Positions 11,301 to 17,602 of a stretch of 64,000 nucleotides of DNA are shown here, in pieces. The translations under genes and the position numbers were made by a program. The stretch's first letter is position 1; each line of letters starts with the position of its first letter. This DNA comes from Nodosilinea nodulosa PCC 7104 (lineage in GTDB: Bacteria > Cyanobacteriota > Cyanobacteriia > Phormidesmidales > Phormidesmidaceae): NCBI RefSeq assembly GCF_000309385.1, contig NZ_JH976537.1, forward strand, positions 5,715,178-5,779,177, in the 5' to 3' direction. Under the pieces are notes generated by a model. That model did not search any database and had not been told where the DNA came from. It saw nothing but the letters and a program-made list of their open reading frames with translations.

Positions 11301-11968
11301 ATTGCCTCCAGGGCTTTGAGGGCGATCGCCTGATCCACCTGGGTCGTCCAGGTATCGGCAATGGGGAAGCGCTGGGTGCGGTGGTTGGCTCCCTTAACCG
11401 AGCCAAAGGGCGGGTTGCAGATGATTCGGTCTACTGGTTTCTGGGGCTGATAGCTGGTGGCATCGTGCTGGGTGAGCTGCCGGTAGCCTCGGGTCTGGAG
11501 TTCGGCCAGGCGATCGCCGTTAATCTCATTGGCCATCACCTTCTCTGGATTTGCCCCAATCAGCAGCGCCCCGTTTCCGGCGGTGGGTTCGTAAACCCAT
11601 GTTTCAGGAGTAATATCAGCCAGAACGGAGGCCAGATAGGCGATGGGAACCGGGGTGCTGTACGCCTGCTGGAGGACAGAGGTAGACGAACGAACGGTGA
11701 GATTGGGCTGTTGCTCCAGCAGATCCACTAGGCGATCGTAGGCGTCGTAGGTGGTGGGGCACTGAGCGATGCTTGGGCCGGAGGCGCGCACCACCGCTGC
11801 TTCCATGGCTTCATCGACCACTTTAGTGAGCGGATCACCGGGGATGATGAGCTGTCCTAGAACGTCCGTTGCTTCCCGTCTGGCCTCAGTGATCCGGGCA
11901 TAGCTGACACCGGCCAGGAGGCGATCGCGGAAGTGCTGAATGAGCTGCTCTTTGGCATCGGGTTGCAT
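5384..11968 (-). CDS. N6-type DNA methylase region plus Strawberry-notch (SBNO) helicase, open as one 2194-residue frame
   Basis: The first about 320 residues are an adenine DNA methylase: EPTAGNGALL (127-136) binds AdoMet and NPPF (185-188) is the catalytic motif. From M487 a Strawberry-notch superfamily-2 ATPase follows, with Walker A GDQTGIGKGR (590-599), LDEAH (718-722) and a GRIHRTGQ motif VI. The last about 70 residues (from G2125) carry the module shared with the relaxase and primase. Residues about 322-486 look like out-of-frame translation (rich in S, R and P), and a better coding frame with its own ribosome site lies there. The cell may therefore make a methylase and a 1708-residue helicase starting at 10510 rather than one fusion. 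Gap to the primase is 14 bases. Confidence 0.8.
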   Translation of the reverse strand: MQPDAKEQLIQHFRDRLLAGVSYARITEARREATDVLGQLIIPGDPLTKVVDEAMEAAVVRASGPSIAQCPTTYDAYDRLVDLLEQQPNLTVRSSTSVLQQAYSTPVPIAYLASVLADITPETWVYEPTAGNGALLIGANPEKVMANEINGDRLAELQTRGYRQLTQHDATSYQPQKPVDRIICNPPFGSVKGANHRTQRFPIADTWTTQVDQAIALKALEAMKDNGRAVLILGGKKGIDPELRSERYNTRESRAFFYVLYNQYAVTDHFSISGDLYRKQGAGFPIDVIVIAGRGPSTRHLPAAQVPDLKTTFAELKETLPHGPIRHLSPDLGTAPQQFVVRGESASEPASSRRADLQSPDGGTPRRNDSELARHRDPRSHSNPAGPWPERSASLPGLSTANPERPGDLQPMGLAAGVGGSLHSPQLNLQRSSLANGNGANHLPDDAIFTDPDPIRAASGSPSRHPPGSLAHGPERHPSALGKDIPMEISPESNTTSTPEDAYAQPKQVAYLPKSQGVSSQTLIPFNMVSAAQAALDNFEQRHGDIDEYLATRLGYASIQELHQYFSAEQVDTSALAIDNLERGQGFITGDQTGIGKGRICASIMRYAQQQGKHAIFVTKDKTLYADMMRDVSDIGTHQFHPFATDINIQIPLPNGGELLTGRGAQQEKAMLEMMRSGTLNNHSAIFTTYSQLQTVGKKEPLRREFLRALAPNAILILDEAHEAGGTKNEWQLKNQAPDRAEFVRQLIDLSSGVFYSSATYAKRPDVMDLYARRTDLRLAVSSMDALENILTRGGVPLQQMVASKFVASGQMLRRERSYDGVSFEAKVVPVEREVADEFSAAMRAIKDFDRAKQKAVKELDKELKKEAKALGDDNAIGEVGAKSTNFTSLMHNCIEQGLLAQKSEATVQEAIHSLQNGQKPVIAVANTMGSFIQGYADAHDLKHGDRLDLSFSNLLERYLERSRDVVLRNYKGQSDRHRLTDTELGDEGLFAYEDALESIREGDFSRIPISPIDYIEQRLEQAGYRISEVTGRKAGLDYAPDGTTTYKVRTETETSSKAKIEAVALFNAGDADAILLNCSGSTGISLHASEKFADQRPRHMIVAQAERDINVFMQMLGRIHRTGQVELPSYTLLMGDLPAEKRPGAILCRKMASLNANTTASRETDISISNVVDFMNAYGEQVVNELLSDDLELNAQLDFPTLKAQNDGSEVALIKRVTGAIPLLPIEQQEAVYDLIESEYKELVDQARAMGESILEADQLDLDARTTARMEVIPDDSPVKTEFTGPVYLEIVDAKSASKPLTQLQAVNVLREGLGLEAVKTLEEHDPEVLEAPSKQRADEAIAALTEATEQYRTAVLATKKEESAANKFSDRLDKQFDQVSSTLEQFPSGTPVRIVSGTTQSVFYGVVSNIDQKIRPGSPAAPNNWKMRLLVADSARQITVPLSKLNSWREGAVNITPQAQDWFGNDVYSLFDKFQQSGRVERQIFTGNIIKAFEKYPKGKLVNFTDHQGQVRQGLVMPKEFDIREELDKEPVAFKQGYQVKAFLTDLTSRRGAVKTLDELLILKAQANGDSFVLQAPKAKESGAKYFLDEALIASVGNDFHSVADRMEVVVPPERLEQTLTVLMNQRQYTLAAFDHKDIARDYLGIQLPKLEVIDAATPAPTPVREPQPLLPPLSPVSTQPTPSAGGILPPKQQQGQIEKRIANFLEKAGIREVVTVGEDYHLKIENEPYIPLVVERQLDELYLTHYLEQNGDTFIDTEMVFKIQGNGQLRFKEIATQDPIRGGELRAPDRLFAQTFSRNIQHQGFAEAAKQQLQAQSVQSQADVTSTVQPTPAASEPSSLKPEIKAYLDLKAQHPDALLLTKTADGRFYEAFMADARALAEKTEVILTSTDSGSPELGRVPVTGFPVHAKDRYLEWLRQSTPVVMVDGSEAIEVHPQIEPSENPVADPVSQASEAPAIPDEPISPAIALAPEIPLTAEEQPSLFSLETFEGTAQPLTALVQGDPAWNQTESPQSPDEKPVEAPLAVEETQSPPPTTAQPTIDVLRQWYRHARDVGRSEKHLKQIEVISRGAMVGQALGDRDLQAMTRDESAWQAQITTVTEQARSILNLVGTQDSEGQHFSGKTYQIHGNDHHLSIAATGRGDLLNLEQGQITLSQITHVDAQRFQTFAELIQSRALIVQTAQRQPAGLEP
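10508..10524 (-). promoter_or_regulatory. Internal ribosome site and ATG likely starting the helicase
   Basis: An AAGGA Shine-Dalgarno-like sequence precedes an ATG at 10510 in the helicase frame by 7 bases. It directly follows the stop of the 159-residue frame. If used, it gives a separate 1708-residue helicase. Confidence 0.55.
10525..11004 (-). CDS. Unrecognised 159-residue protein encoded in another frame between methylase and helicase
   Basis: This frame lies wholly inside the long methylase-helicase frame but reads more like a protein. It is rich in W, L and E with amphipathic helices (ALDEQTYKALMVERLDGMI, FNLWAWRLEWAEAF), and its codons end mostly in G or C like the neighbouring genes. 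An AAGGAG ribosome site sits 10 bases before the ATG at 11004. The stop is 14 bases before the in-frame ATG at 10510 that begins the helicase proper, which itself has an AAGGA site. This is the spacing of three consecutive genes. I do not recognise the family. Confidence 0.6.
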   Translation of the reverse strand: MGQYDTYPQIWAPPHNSSLFVVKVPQSLQALDEQTYKALMVERLDGMIQSWLDIATLEATQTLLARGLSDLHPSQDFPLLTQNDPETFNLWAWRLEWAEAFILHNSTFSEALWLTGMGQTTFPTTPFSPTQTQFEPLLEVHQDTHLEAWLMALSATLQH

Positions 11969-11974
11969 GAGGAC

Positions 11975-12226
11975 TCATGGCTCCACCGTCGCTGAGGGTG
12001 CTTCCGGGTCGCCCCAGTAGTAGCCCCACCAGGCAACGCTGTTGTCCGAGGGACAATAGCGGTAAACTTCGGCTCCACCAAAGAAGACCGAGACATCTTC
12101 CGGGACGAAGGGGAGGTACTGCTGGAGAACGGCTTGCAGGGCTTGGGTCAGTTCGCTGATGCTCTCGGGTAAGGCAGCTTCAGCGACTTCAGCCTCAATT
12201 GGGGCGGGTGTCATAACAGAGTTCAT
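11975..12226 (-). CDS. Small unrecognised protein (83 residues)
   Basis: I chose the ATG at 12226 because an AAAGGA site stands just upstream and because it overlaps the stop of the preceding lipoprotein gene by 4 bases; longer in-frame starts would run into that gene. The protein has an acidic helical N-terminal half and a tail with FFGGAEVYRYCPSD and an aromatic WWGYYWG stretch. I see no signal peptide and no known motif. It sits between the lipoprotein and the methylase in a minus-strand operon of the conjugative element. Confidence 0.6.
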   Translation of the reverse strand: MNSVMTPAPIEAEVAEAALPESISELTQALQAVLQQYLPFVPEDVSVFFGGAEVYRYCPSDNSVAWWGYYWGDPEAPSATVEP

Positions 12227-12894
12227 GGGTTTGTCCTTTCGTTTTGAATGACCGAGTTGGCAAAAGCAATCAGGGTGGCCTGGGAGCCGTAGCGGATGCC
12301 GACGCCATAGCGCACCCCGCTTTGCTCCCAAAAAATCTTGGACGTGTCGCAGTTAGCACCGCAGACAAAGGGAATGAAGAAGCCAGTGATGCCGTTCGTC
12401 AGGGCGACAGTGCCCATGGCTTCCGGCGATCGCGCCACCGGCTGAAAGTCAGGCTCAAGTTCGTAGGCATAGAGGGATGCCACCTTGGGAGTGTCTTGAA
12501 AGACCTGCTCGCCGGAGAGAAAACCGAAGGAGCAGCTGTCGTCGCCCTGGCAGTCGGCAGTCGCATCGAGGGAGATTTCGTAGTGGGAAGCGGTAGCGAT
12601 TGTGAGGTGGGGAACGACCTGCTGGAAGTGGCCATCGGGGGTGATCGGCACGTTCAGGTAGGGCTTCGAATGTCCGTCTGACGGCACCAGAGCATCGGCG
12701 GGAATGAGGGTAGGGAGCACGATCGCGAGTTGAGTCTGTTGCTGGAGCTTGGGCAGCAGGCTTTGGAATTCCGGTAATACCGTTTGGGCACCGGGACTAG
12801 GGGAGGTTTCCTGTCCTTGGGCGACCATGCAGCCGGAGAGGAAGACAATTCCACAGAGGAGGTAAATGAGGAAGAAGTGGCGAAGGCGAATCAT
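12223..12894 (-). CDS. Putative lipoprotein of the conjugative element
   Basis: The first 22 residues form a lipoprotein signal with the lipobox LSGC, so Cys22 would be acylated and the protein anchored on the outside of a membrane. The mature part (about 200 residues) contains paired cysteines (TADCQGDDSC, VCGANCD) and no enzyme motif I can name. The gene lies in a run of secreted-protein genes downstream of the GH19 hydrolase. It overlaps both neighbours by 4 bases, so it is translationally coupled. A structural role in the mating channel or envelope is plausible but unproven. Confidence 0.7.
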   Translation of the reverse strand: MIRLRHFFLIYLLCGIVFLSGCMVAQGQETSPSPGAQTVLPEFQSLLPKLQQQTQLAIVLPTLIPADALVPSDGHSKPYLNVPITPDGHFQQVVPHLTIATASHYEISLDATADCQGDDSCSFGFLSGEQVFQDTPKVASLYAYELEPDFQPVARSPEAMGTVALTNGITGFFIPFVCGANCDTSKIFWEQSGVRYGVGIRYGSQATLIAFANSVIQNERTNP

Positions 12895-13547
12895 GGTTCT
12901 GGAGGAGGAAAGGTGTCATCGGTTAGCAGGCGATAGGTGTCGGGGAAGCTTACGTGGAGTTGCTTCAGGGCGTTCACTTGCTCAGCAGAGAGGAGATACA
13001 GCCCGTGTTCGGCGTTGATGTGGGCCGTCAGACTTTGCTGAAAGGCATCGAGGCTGCCCAGTTGGGCGATCGCGTGTTGATAGCGCTGAAGTTCCAGGCT
13101 TTCAGCGGCTTTGGCGGAAACGTAGCTACTGAGGGGACGGCGGATAGAGGTGGAATCGACGATGCGATCGCACCCCCGCTGCGGGTCAACGACAATCACC
13201 TCATCGCTGGCATCGAGAGGATTGGTGGTAACAAAGTCGGGATAGATGCCCAGGAGATAAACGGTTTGGCCCTGGTCTTGTACAGTGCCGAAAACATCGA
13301 AGCGTTAGCCGAAGGTCTCCAGGCAGATCCGTGCCGTGTCGGGAAGTTCAACACCAGGCAGCGGACTGGGCAGATAGGACTGAGCTGCCACGGTAGGAGA
13401 AGGCTGGATCGGAACGGGAGCCAGCAGCGCCGAGGGTTGTGGATTTTGGCCCCAGCCCAGCAAAGGCAGTGTCACCAGCAAGAGTCCGACCGTGAAGCTC
13501 AGACAGAGGGTGACTACTGTGCGGTTAGAAAAGTGACGACAGGCCAT
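12891..13547 (-). pseudogene. Secreted or membrane protein gene broken by an in-frame TAA
   Basis: An ATG at 13547 opens a frame with an N-terminal hydrophobic segment (TLCLSFTVGLLLVTLPLLGW) and a Pro-rich linker, which stops at a TAA (13305-13307). The same frame then continues without interruption as RFDVFGTVQDQGQTVYLLGI and on to a stop at 12891; the full span is exactly 219 codons including the internal stop. The downstream part has a soluble helical domain ending FPDTYRLLTDDTFPPPEP. The break is a single nonsense codon, not a frameshift. A GTG inside the second part could still give a 102-residue fragment. Function unknown; it ends overlapping the lipoprotein gene. Confidence 0.7.
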
Positions 13548-13548
13548 G

Positions 13549-13962
13549 TCACTGCTTCTGCCCCCACTGAGCCTGGAGCTGCTGCACCAACTGCACTGCG
13601 GTAACCTCAGGGACACCGAGTTCGATCAAGGTGCGGCTATCCATCGCGCCGCCGCCGCCACCAACGACCTGCCAGGCATTGTCCTGACGGGTCAAAAGCA
13701 TTTCGCCACCGCCATCGCCCAAAAGCCAATCCACCAGGGCATAGTTACCGACTACGGCGACGTGGGACACGCGGGGATTCGCATCCTTAGGTTGGCCTGG
13801 AAAGGTTAGGGCTTGAACCACTGCTGTGGTGATCGTGGAAGTATCGGTCTGGACATCGGCGATCGCAGGCGGAATGACCGGCAATAGGCCCGATAGGGTG
13901 ATGACGATGGGGAGCCCCATCAAGCCAGCGATAACCACGAGTGCAAACAATCGACGAATCAT
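13549..13962 (-). CDS. Secreted or membrane-anchored hypothetical protein
   Basis: A 137-residue protein with an N-terminal hydrophobic segment (residues about 4-35, ending near AIADVQ) that acts as a signal peptide or anchor. The exported domain has VAVVGNYALVDWLLGDGGGE followed by MLLTRQDNAWQVVGGGGG. This pattern recurs in cyanobacterial exported proteins without a defined role. It lies downstream of the GH19/peptidase gene and immediately upstream of the nonsense-disrupted gene, with stop and start one base apart. Confidence 0.65.
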   Translation of the reverse strand: MIRRLFALVVIAGLMGLPIVITLSGLLPVIPPAIADVQTDTSTITTAVVQALTFPGQPKDANPRVSHVAVVGNYALVDWLLGDGGGEMLLTRQDNAWQVVGGGGGAMDSRTLIELGVPEVTAVQLVQQLQAQWGQKQ

Positions 13963-13997
13963 GGGAATGACCTCATTAGGAAAAAGGGAATAAACCG

Positions 13998-16397
13998 TCA
14001 GCCGTTGACGCGATAGATATGGTTGGCGCTCTGGCTGCCGTAGTAAGCGTCGTAGGAGTCGCGGCTGCCGACCCAGCGAAACTGGGCTTTACTGGATGAG
14101 TTAGAAATGACCTGGGTACAGCCGTCATTCATGCAGAAACCGATGTGCTCGCCCTGACTGCCCCGAAAAACGATCACGTCTCCGGCATGGGCTGAAGCTG
14201 TCGTCACCCGAGTTCCGGCACCCTGCTGCAAGTCAGCTTCGACGGAAGGAACATAGTTGGGATTGCTACCGATTTTGTGGCCGACCGCATCTGCGAGAAC
14301 CCGGTTTACCTCATAGGCACAGGCCAATTCACCACTCCCCGGCCCACCTTCTGAAGACTCGTTGTAGTGGGCGTTGATGGCATTCACAATCTTTTGCTCG
14401 GTGGCGTTGCCATTGGAGCGAGCAATCAGCTGTCCGGGATGGTTGGCGCTGGTGAGATTGGTGTCGGTGGTCGTGGCCACGGTGGCGCACTGATTGAGGG
14501 CTCCTAGAAACTGATCCGCCTGCTGCGCCACCTGATCGCTCTTGTCGCTGTCGTTGACGATGTGGCGAGCGCCGACAAAGTCATGGTTCTGGCCGCTGAT
14601 GTACTGACCCAAACGGTTGCCGGTGAAGGTGCCATCGCGCATGCCTTCCACGGCAATTGTGGCGGCTAGGTCTGGCTGGTTGGCCAGTTCGGGATGGTTG
14701 ATCAGGTCTACGCCGAGGCGGTTTGACCAATACTGGTAGTTGCTCTGGCCCGTGAGCTGCACATCGCCGCGACCGTAGTAGCAGCCGGGGCCATATTCAC
14801 CGCAATAGCCGCCGTCTTCATTGCGAGGCCGAAAGTTGGTTTCGGTTTCGGCGGTGGCCAGAATGTAGGCGAGCTGGGCGCGATCGGTGATGCCTGCCCG
14901 TTGCGCCGCTTCCAAGAGCTTGGGCACCGTCGTTGCAGCGGCAGACGATTCCGTGGGCGGCACCTGGCTCATCACCTTGGCCAGACAAGGGCTATCCACA
15001 GTCACCGCACTGAGGAAATCCGGTTCGTTGGCCTGAATCAGGGCATCAATCTGCTGCTGCACTTCAGCAGGCAATGGTGGGATGTCGGGAATATCGCCTG
15101 GCGGGGTGCCGGGAGTCTCACCGACAAAGACAATGCCTTTTTCCTGGGCGCTGAACCAGGGGATGGGGCCAATGAAGTAGGGCGTACAGCCCAGGTCAAT
15201 CAAGCCGTGGTGGCAGACCCGGAAGTAGATACCAAAGCTGCCGCTGCCGGTCGATTCATCGGTGTTAGTGAGCACTACTTTGAAGACCGGGCCAAAGGGC
15301 AGGCGACCCGTCGGTTCTTGCCCGCCGTTGATCGCGCCTAGAATGCCGTGTCCACCCGGCACCATTTGCGCACCTGGCCCGGTGCCGCCTTTAATCCACT
15401 GCGCCCCATGCAGTCCTCTGGGGTCACCCGCAACCCCAAGGGAGACGGGAGAGTTGAGTTCCAAGTAGGCGCAACCTCGGGATTGAGCACACTGATAGGT
15501 GAAGCCGACTTTGTCACTGCCGGTGATGGAGCGCTGGGTGGGGGTGCTGCGGTGCTCCATTGGGCCGTAGGTGACATCGTCAATGGCGATGAAGCCGAAG
15601 TAGCCTGCGGTAGGGGCATTGGGAAAGGCGGCAAAGGGCACCTGGGAGAGCCCCGGCACCTGGCCGACAAAGGTTTGCTGCCAGCCCTGGAGGTTTGCCA
15701 AGGGGGTTTGGGTAAGACCGGGGATGGCGTTGAAGCTGTACTGGCTCAGATTTAGGTCGCCGAGGGAGAACTGACCCAGCAGGTCGTTGCTGGCCAGTTC
15801 GGAGAGGGGGCTGCTGCCGAAGTCACTCAGGTTGAGGGATTGCAGGGCCAGGTTGCTGAGGGCAGCAGGGTCGAGGTTGTTGACGTTGAGGCTGACCAGG
15901 TCTTTGAGGATGGGTACCTGGTCGAGGGTGCGCTGGGCCAGTTGGGGAATAGCATCGACCAGGCTGGCGAGGGTTTGTTGGGCGATGAGGGGAAAGTTGG
16001 CCAGGCTGATGCCGTTGAGGTTGAGCCCGGTGAGTTGAGCAATGGCAGCAAGGTTGAAGGTTTGCAGGCCAAAGGCGTCTTGTAGGTCACCGAGCATCAG
16101 CACCTGGTCGATGGGGGTGTTTTCTGACCAGATGCGGGAGGGGTTGTAGCCCAGCTGCGCGGCGAGGGAATCCGGGATTTGTAGGGAGCCAGATTCGCTG
16201 ATGACAGGCAGGGTGGAGAAGTTGATGTGGCCCCAGTCGGGGACAATTGCCCCGTTGTAGAGGGTGGAGGGAATATGCTCGTCCCAGGCGTCGGCATGGG
16301 CTGGGGAAAGCCCAAGGATGGGAGCCAGCAGCAGGAGAAGGGCGAGAAGGCTGGCGAGGAAAACGGCTGTTAGAGTTTTGGGAAGGTGGCTGGGCAT
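13998..16397 (-). CDS. Secreted cell-wall hydrolase: GH19 lysozyme-like plus C-terminal cysteine amidohydrolase-like domain
   Basis: A 799-residue exported protein with a signal peptide (cut near ALSPAHA, residue 35). Residues about 40-240 are leucine- and asparagine-rich, with irregular repeats of an NL/SL type. A cysteine-containing middle region and a Pro-rich linker follow. At about 500-620 there is a glycoside hydrolase 19 fold: YILATAETETNFRPRNEDGG with the likely acid Glu, and YYGRGDVQLTGQSNY. The last 110 residues look like a CHAP/NlpC-type domain, with Cys near 692 (ELACAYEVNRVL) and His near 749 (GEHIGFC). Conjugation systems use such VirB1-like enzymes to open peptidoglycan for the channel. 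Confidence 0.8.
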   Translation of the reverse strand: MPSHLPKTLTAVFLASLLALLLLLAPILGLSPAHADAWDEHIPSTLYNGAIVPDWGHINFSTLPVISESGSLQIPDSLAAQLGYNPSRIWSENTPIDQVLMLGDLQDAFGLQTFNLAAIAQLTGLNLNGISLANFPLIAQQTLASLVDAIPQLAQRTLDQVPILKDLVSLNVNNLDPAALSNLALQSLNLSDFGSSPLSELASNDLLGQFSLGDLNLSQYSFNAIPGLTQTPLANLQGWQQTFVGQVPGLSQVPFAAFPNAPTAGYFGFIAIDDVTYGPMEHRSTPTQRSITGSDKVGFTYQCAQSRGCAYLELNSPVSLGVAGDPRGLHGAQWIKGGTGPGAQMVPGGHGILGAINGGQEPTGRLPFGPVFKVVLTNTDESTGSGSFGIYFRVCHHGLIDLGCTPYFIGPIPWFSAQEKGIVFVGETPGTPPGDIPDIPPLPAEVQQQIDALIQANEPDFLSAVTVDSPCLAKVMSQVPPTESSAAATTVPKLLEAAQRAGITDRAQLAYILATAETETNFRPRNEDGGYCGEYGPGCYYGRGDVQLTGQSNYQYWSNRLGVDLINHPELANQPDLAATIAVEGMRDGTFTGNRLGQYISGQNHDFVGARHIVNDSDKSDQVAQQADQFLGALNQCATVATTTDTNLTSANHPGQLIARSNGNATEQKIVNAINAHYNESSEGGPGSGELACAYEVNRVLADAVGHKIGSNPNYVPSVEADLQQGAGTRVTTASAHAGDVIVFRGSQGEHIGFCMNDGCTQVISNSSSKAQFRWVGSRDSYDAYYGSQSANHIYRVNG

Positions 16398-16580
16398 AGC
16401 TCCCAGGGCGAGGGGTGGCGGATGGAGTTCCCTCGGAGGCCCTGTATGCCAAAGGTTAGGGGGCGGCTATGGCAGGTTTATGGAAAAGATGGGCAAATAT
16501 TGGGTAGCTAGATCCAAAAAGCTGGCGTCTACCCTGAGTGCGGCATGGTACATTTGCATCCATCCGCTAATTGAACCACC

Positions 16581-16925
16581 ATGATCCAGATCATCCGCAG
16601 CCGTGCGGAACCCGAGCAAATGCTTCAGATGCTAGAGGCTCTGGGAATCTACATTAAACTAGCTGTAGATGTTGAGCGTAGGATTCTAGCCGGAGGTGGG
16701 GAACTTCACACCGATTGTGAGCTTATTTTGCTGGATGATGGCAGTGAGCAGGCCAACATTTGGGGGGCTGATTGGTATCCACTCAGGCAAGCGGTTGGGT
16801 ATGAATCACTCATCAACATTCGCCCTAGTGCGAATAATAGGTCGATGGAAATTCAAGAGCCTGTTCTGCGGGAAGACATTAGCCAAATCGTGCAATCTCT
16901 TTTGGGCAACGTTGAATGGCAATAA
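16581..16925 (+). CDS. DUF5674 family protein
   Basis: A 114-residue protein containing the family hallmark: IKLAVDVERRILAGGGELHT, then a D/C pair and ELILLDDGSEQANIWGADWYP. The biochemical role is unknown. It overlaps the next gene by 10 bases, so they form a two-gene unit. The pair stands apart from the conjugation operons, on the opposite strand, just before the large ATPase gene. Tight overlapping pairs of this size can be toxin-antitoxin modules, but nothing in the sequence proves that. Confidence 0.85.
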   Translation: MIQIIRSRAEPEQMLQMLEALGIYIKLAVDVERRILAGGGELHTDCELILLDDGSEQANIWGADWYPLRQAVGYESLINIRPSANNRSMEIQEPVLREDISQIVQSLLGNVEWQ

Positions 16926-17281
16926 ACTGGGACATTCTCAAGGCACAGTATCTTCAGGCTAACCGGGCGACTCAGCTAGATAGTTTGGCCCTGAATTTGA
17001 CGCGGATTCAGCTCTTGGCGAAGAGCGGCACAGATGAGTCGGTTGCTCAACACCTAGTCAGGGAGAGTCAGTTTTTTATTGAATGGGCTGTCCCAAATGT
17101 TGATTTGGAAACGGATGTAGCTTTCGCAACTGAGCTGGTAGATTTGCAACGATTGCTGAGTCGATGGAAGCTAAGTTGGTCAGAGCTTTGGGCTAGTGAG
17201 AATAAGCGACAGGAGATTGCGATACTGGCTCAGCAGTGGTGCGATCGAATTCACAGGCGACTTGAACTGTCAGCAAGTTAG
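16916..17281 (+). CDS. Hypothetical partner of the DUF5674 protein
   Basis: A 121-residue, mainly helical protein (NWDILKAQYLQANRATQLDS, LALNLTRIQLLAK, ESQFFIEWAVP, RRLELSAS) with no catalytic motif I recognise. The ATG at 16916 lies inside the DUF5674 gene, so translation is coupled. The same order with DUF5674 would be the best clue to function; I know of no characterised member. Confidence 0.75.
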   Translation: MAINWDILKAQYLQANRATQLDSLALNLTRIQLLAKSGTDESVAQHLVRESQFFIEWAVPNVDLETDVAFATELVDLQRLLSRWKLSWSELWASENKRQEIAILAQQWCDRIHRRLELSAS

Positions 17282-17602
17282 TGAAGAGGTAAATGTCTTT
17301 TCCAAGATCCAATCTACGTGACGGTTGGTATTCAATTTTCCTGGCGGGCGATCCTTTACAACAGTACCAGCACTCTGTTTAGAGACTGTTAGCAACACAA
17401 TCACTGATTAGATTTCTCTGGCTGTTAAACAGAATCCATATTCATCAGACATTTCAGAAAAGATATAGAAGCTCTAAATACTTCACCGCTTGAGATGCGT
17501 TATAGTTCAAGAGAACTAGCATATTCGCAGACATAGTATCGATACCCTCTACAAATTTTCAATTCTAGACTTCTATATATAACTATGAGGATTTAGTTAT
17601 AG
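17282..17602 (+). other. AT-rich intergenic region upstream of the large ATPase gene
   Basis: About 320 bases without a gene, clearly AT-richer than the DNA to the left. It marks the left edge of the AT-rich cargo. TATATA-like stretches near 17574-17580 could be part of a promoter, and an inverted repeat surrounds the ribosome site of the next gene. Confidence 0.5.
17578..17601 (+). promoter_or_regulatory. Inverted repeat enclosing the ribosome site of the large ATPase gene
   Basis: TATAACTA and TAGTTATA form a perfect 8-bp inverted repeat separated by 8 bases (TGAGGATT) that include the GAGGA ribosome site, ending one base before the ATG at 17603. As RNA it would put the ribosome site in a hairpin loop; as DNA it could be an operator. 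Confidence 0.45.

Noticed and set aside
11162-11731. Plus-strand frame of 189 codons opposite the methylase
   Set aside because: Its opposite strand holds the AdoMet and NPPF motifs; this frame has no recognisable pattern or ribosome site.
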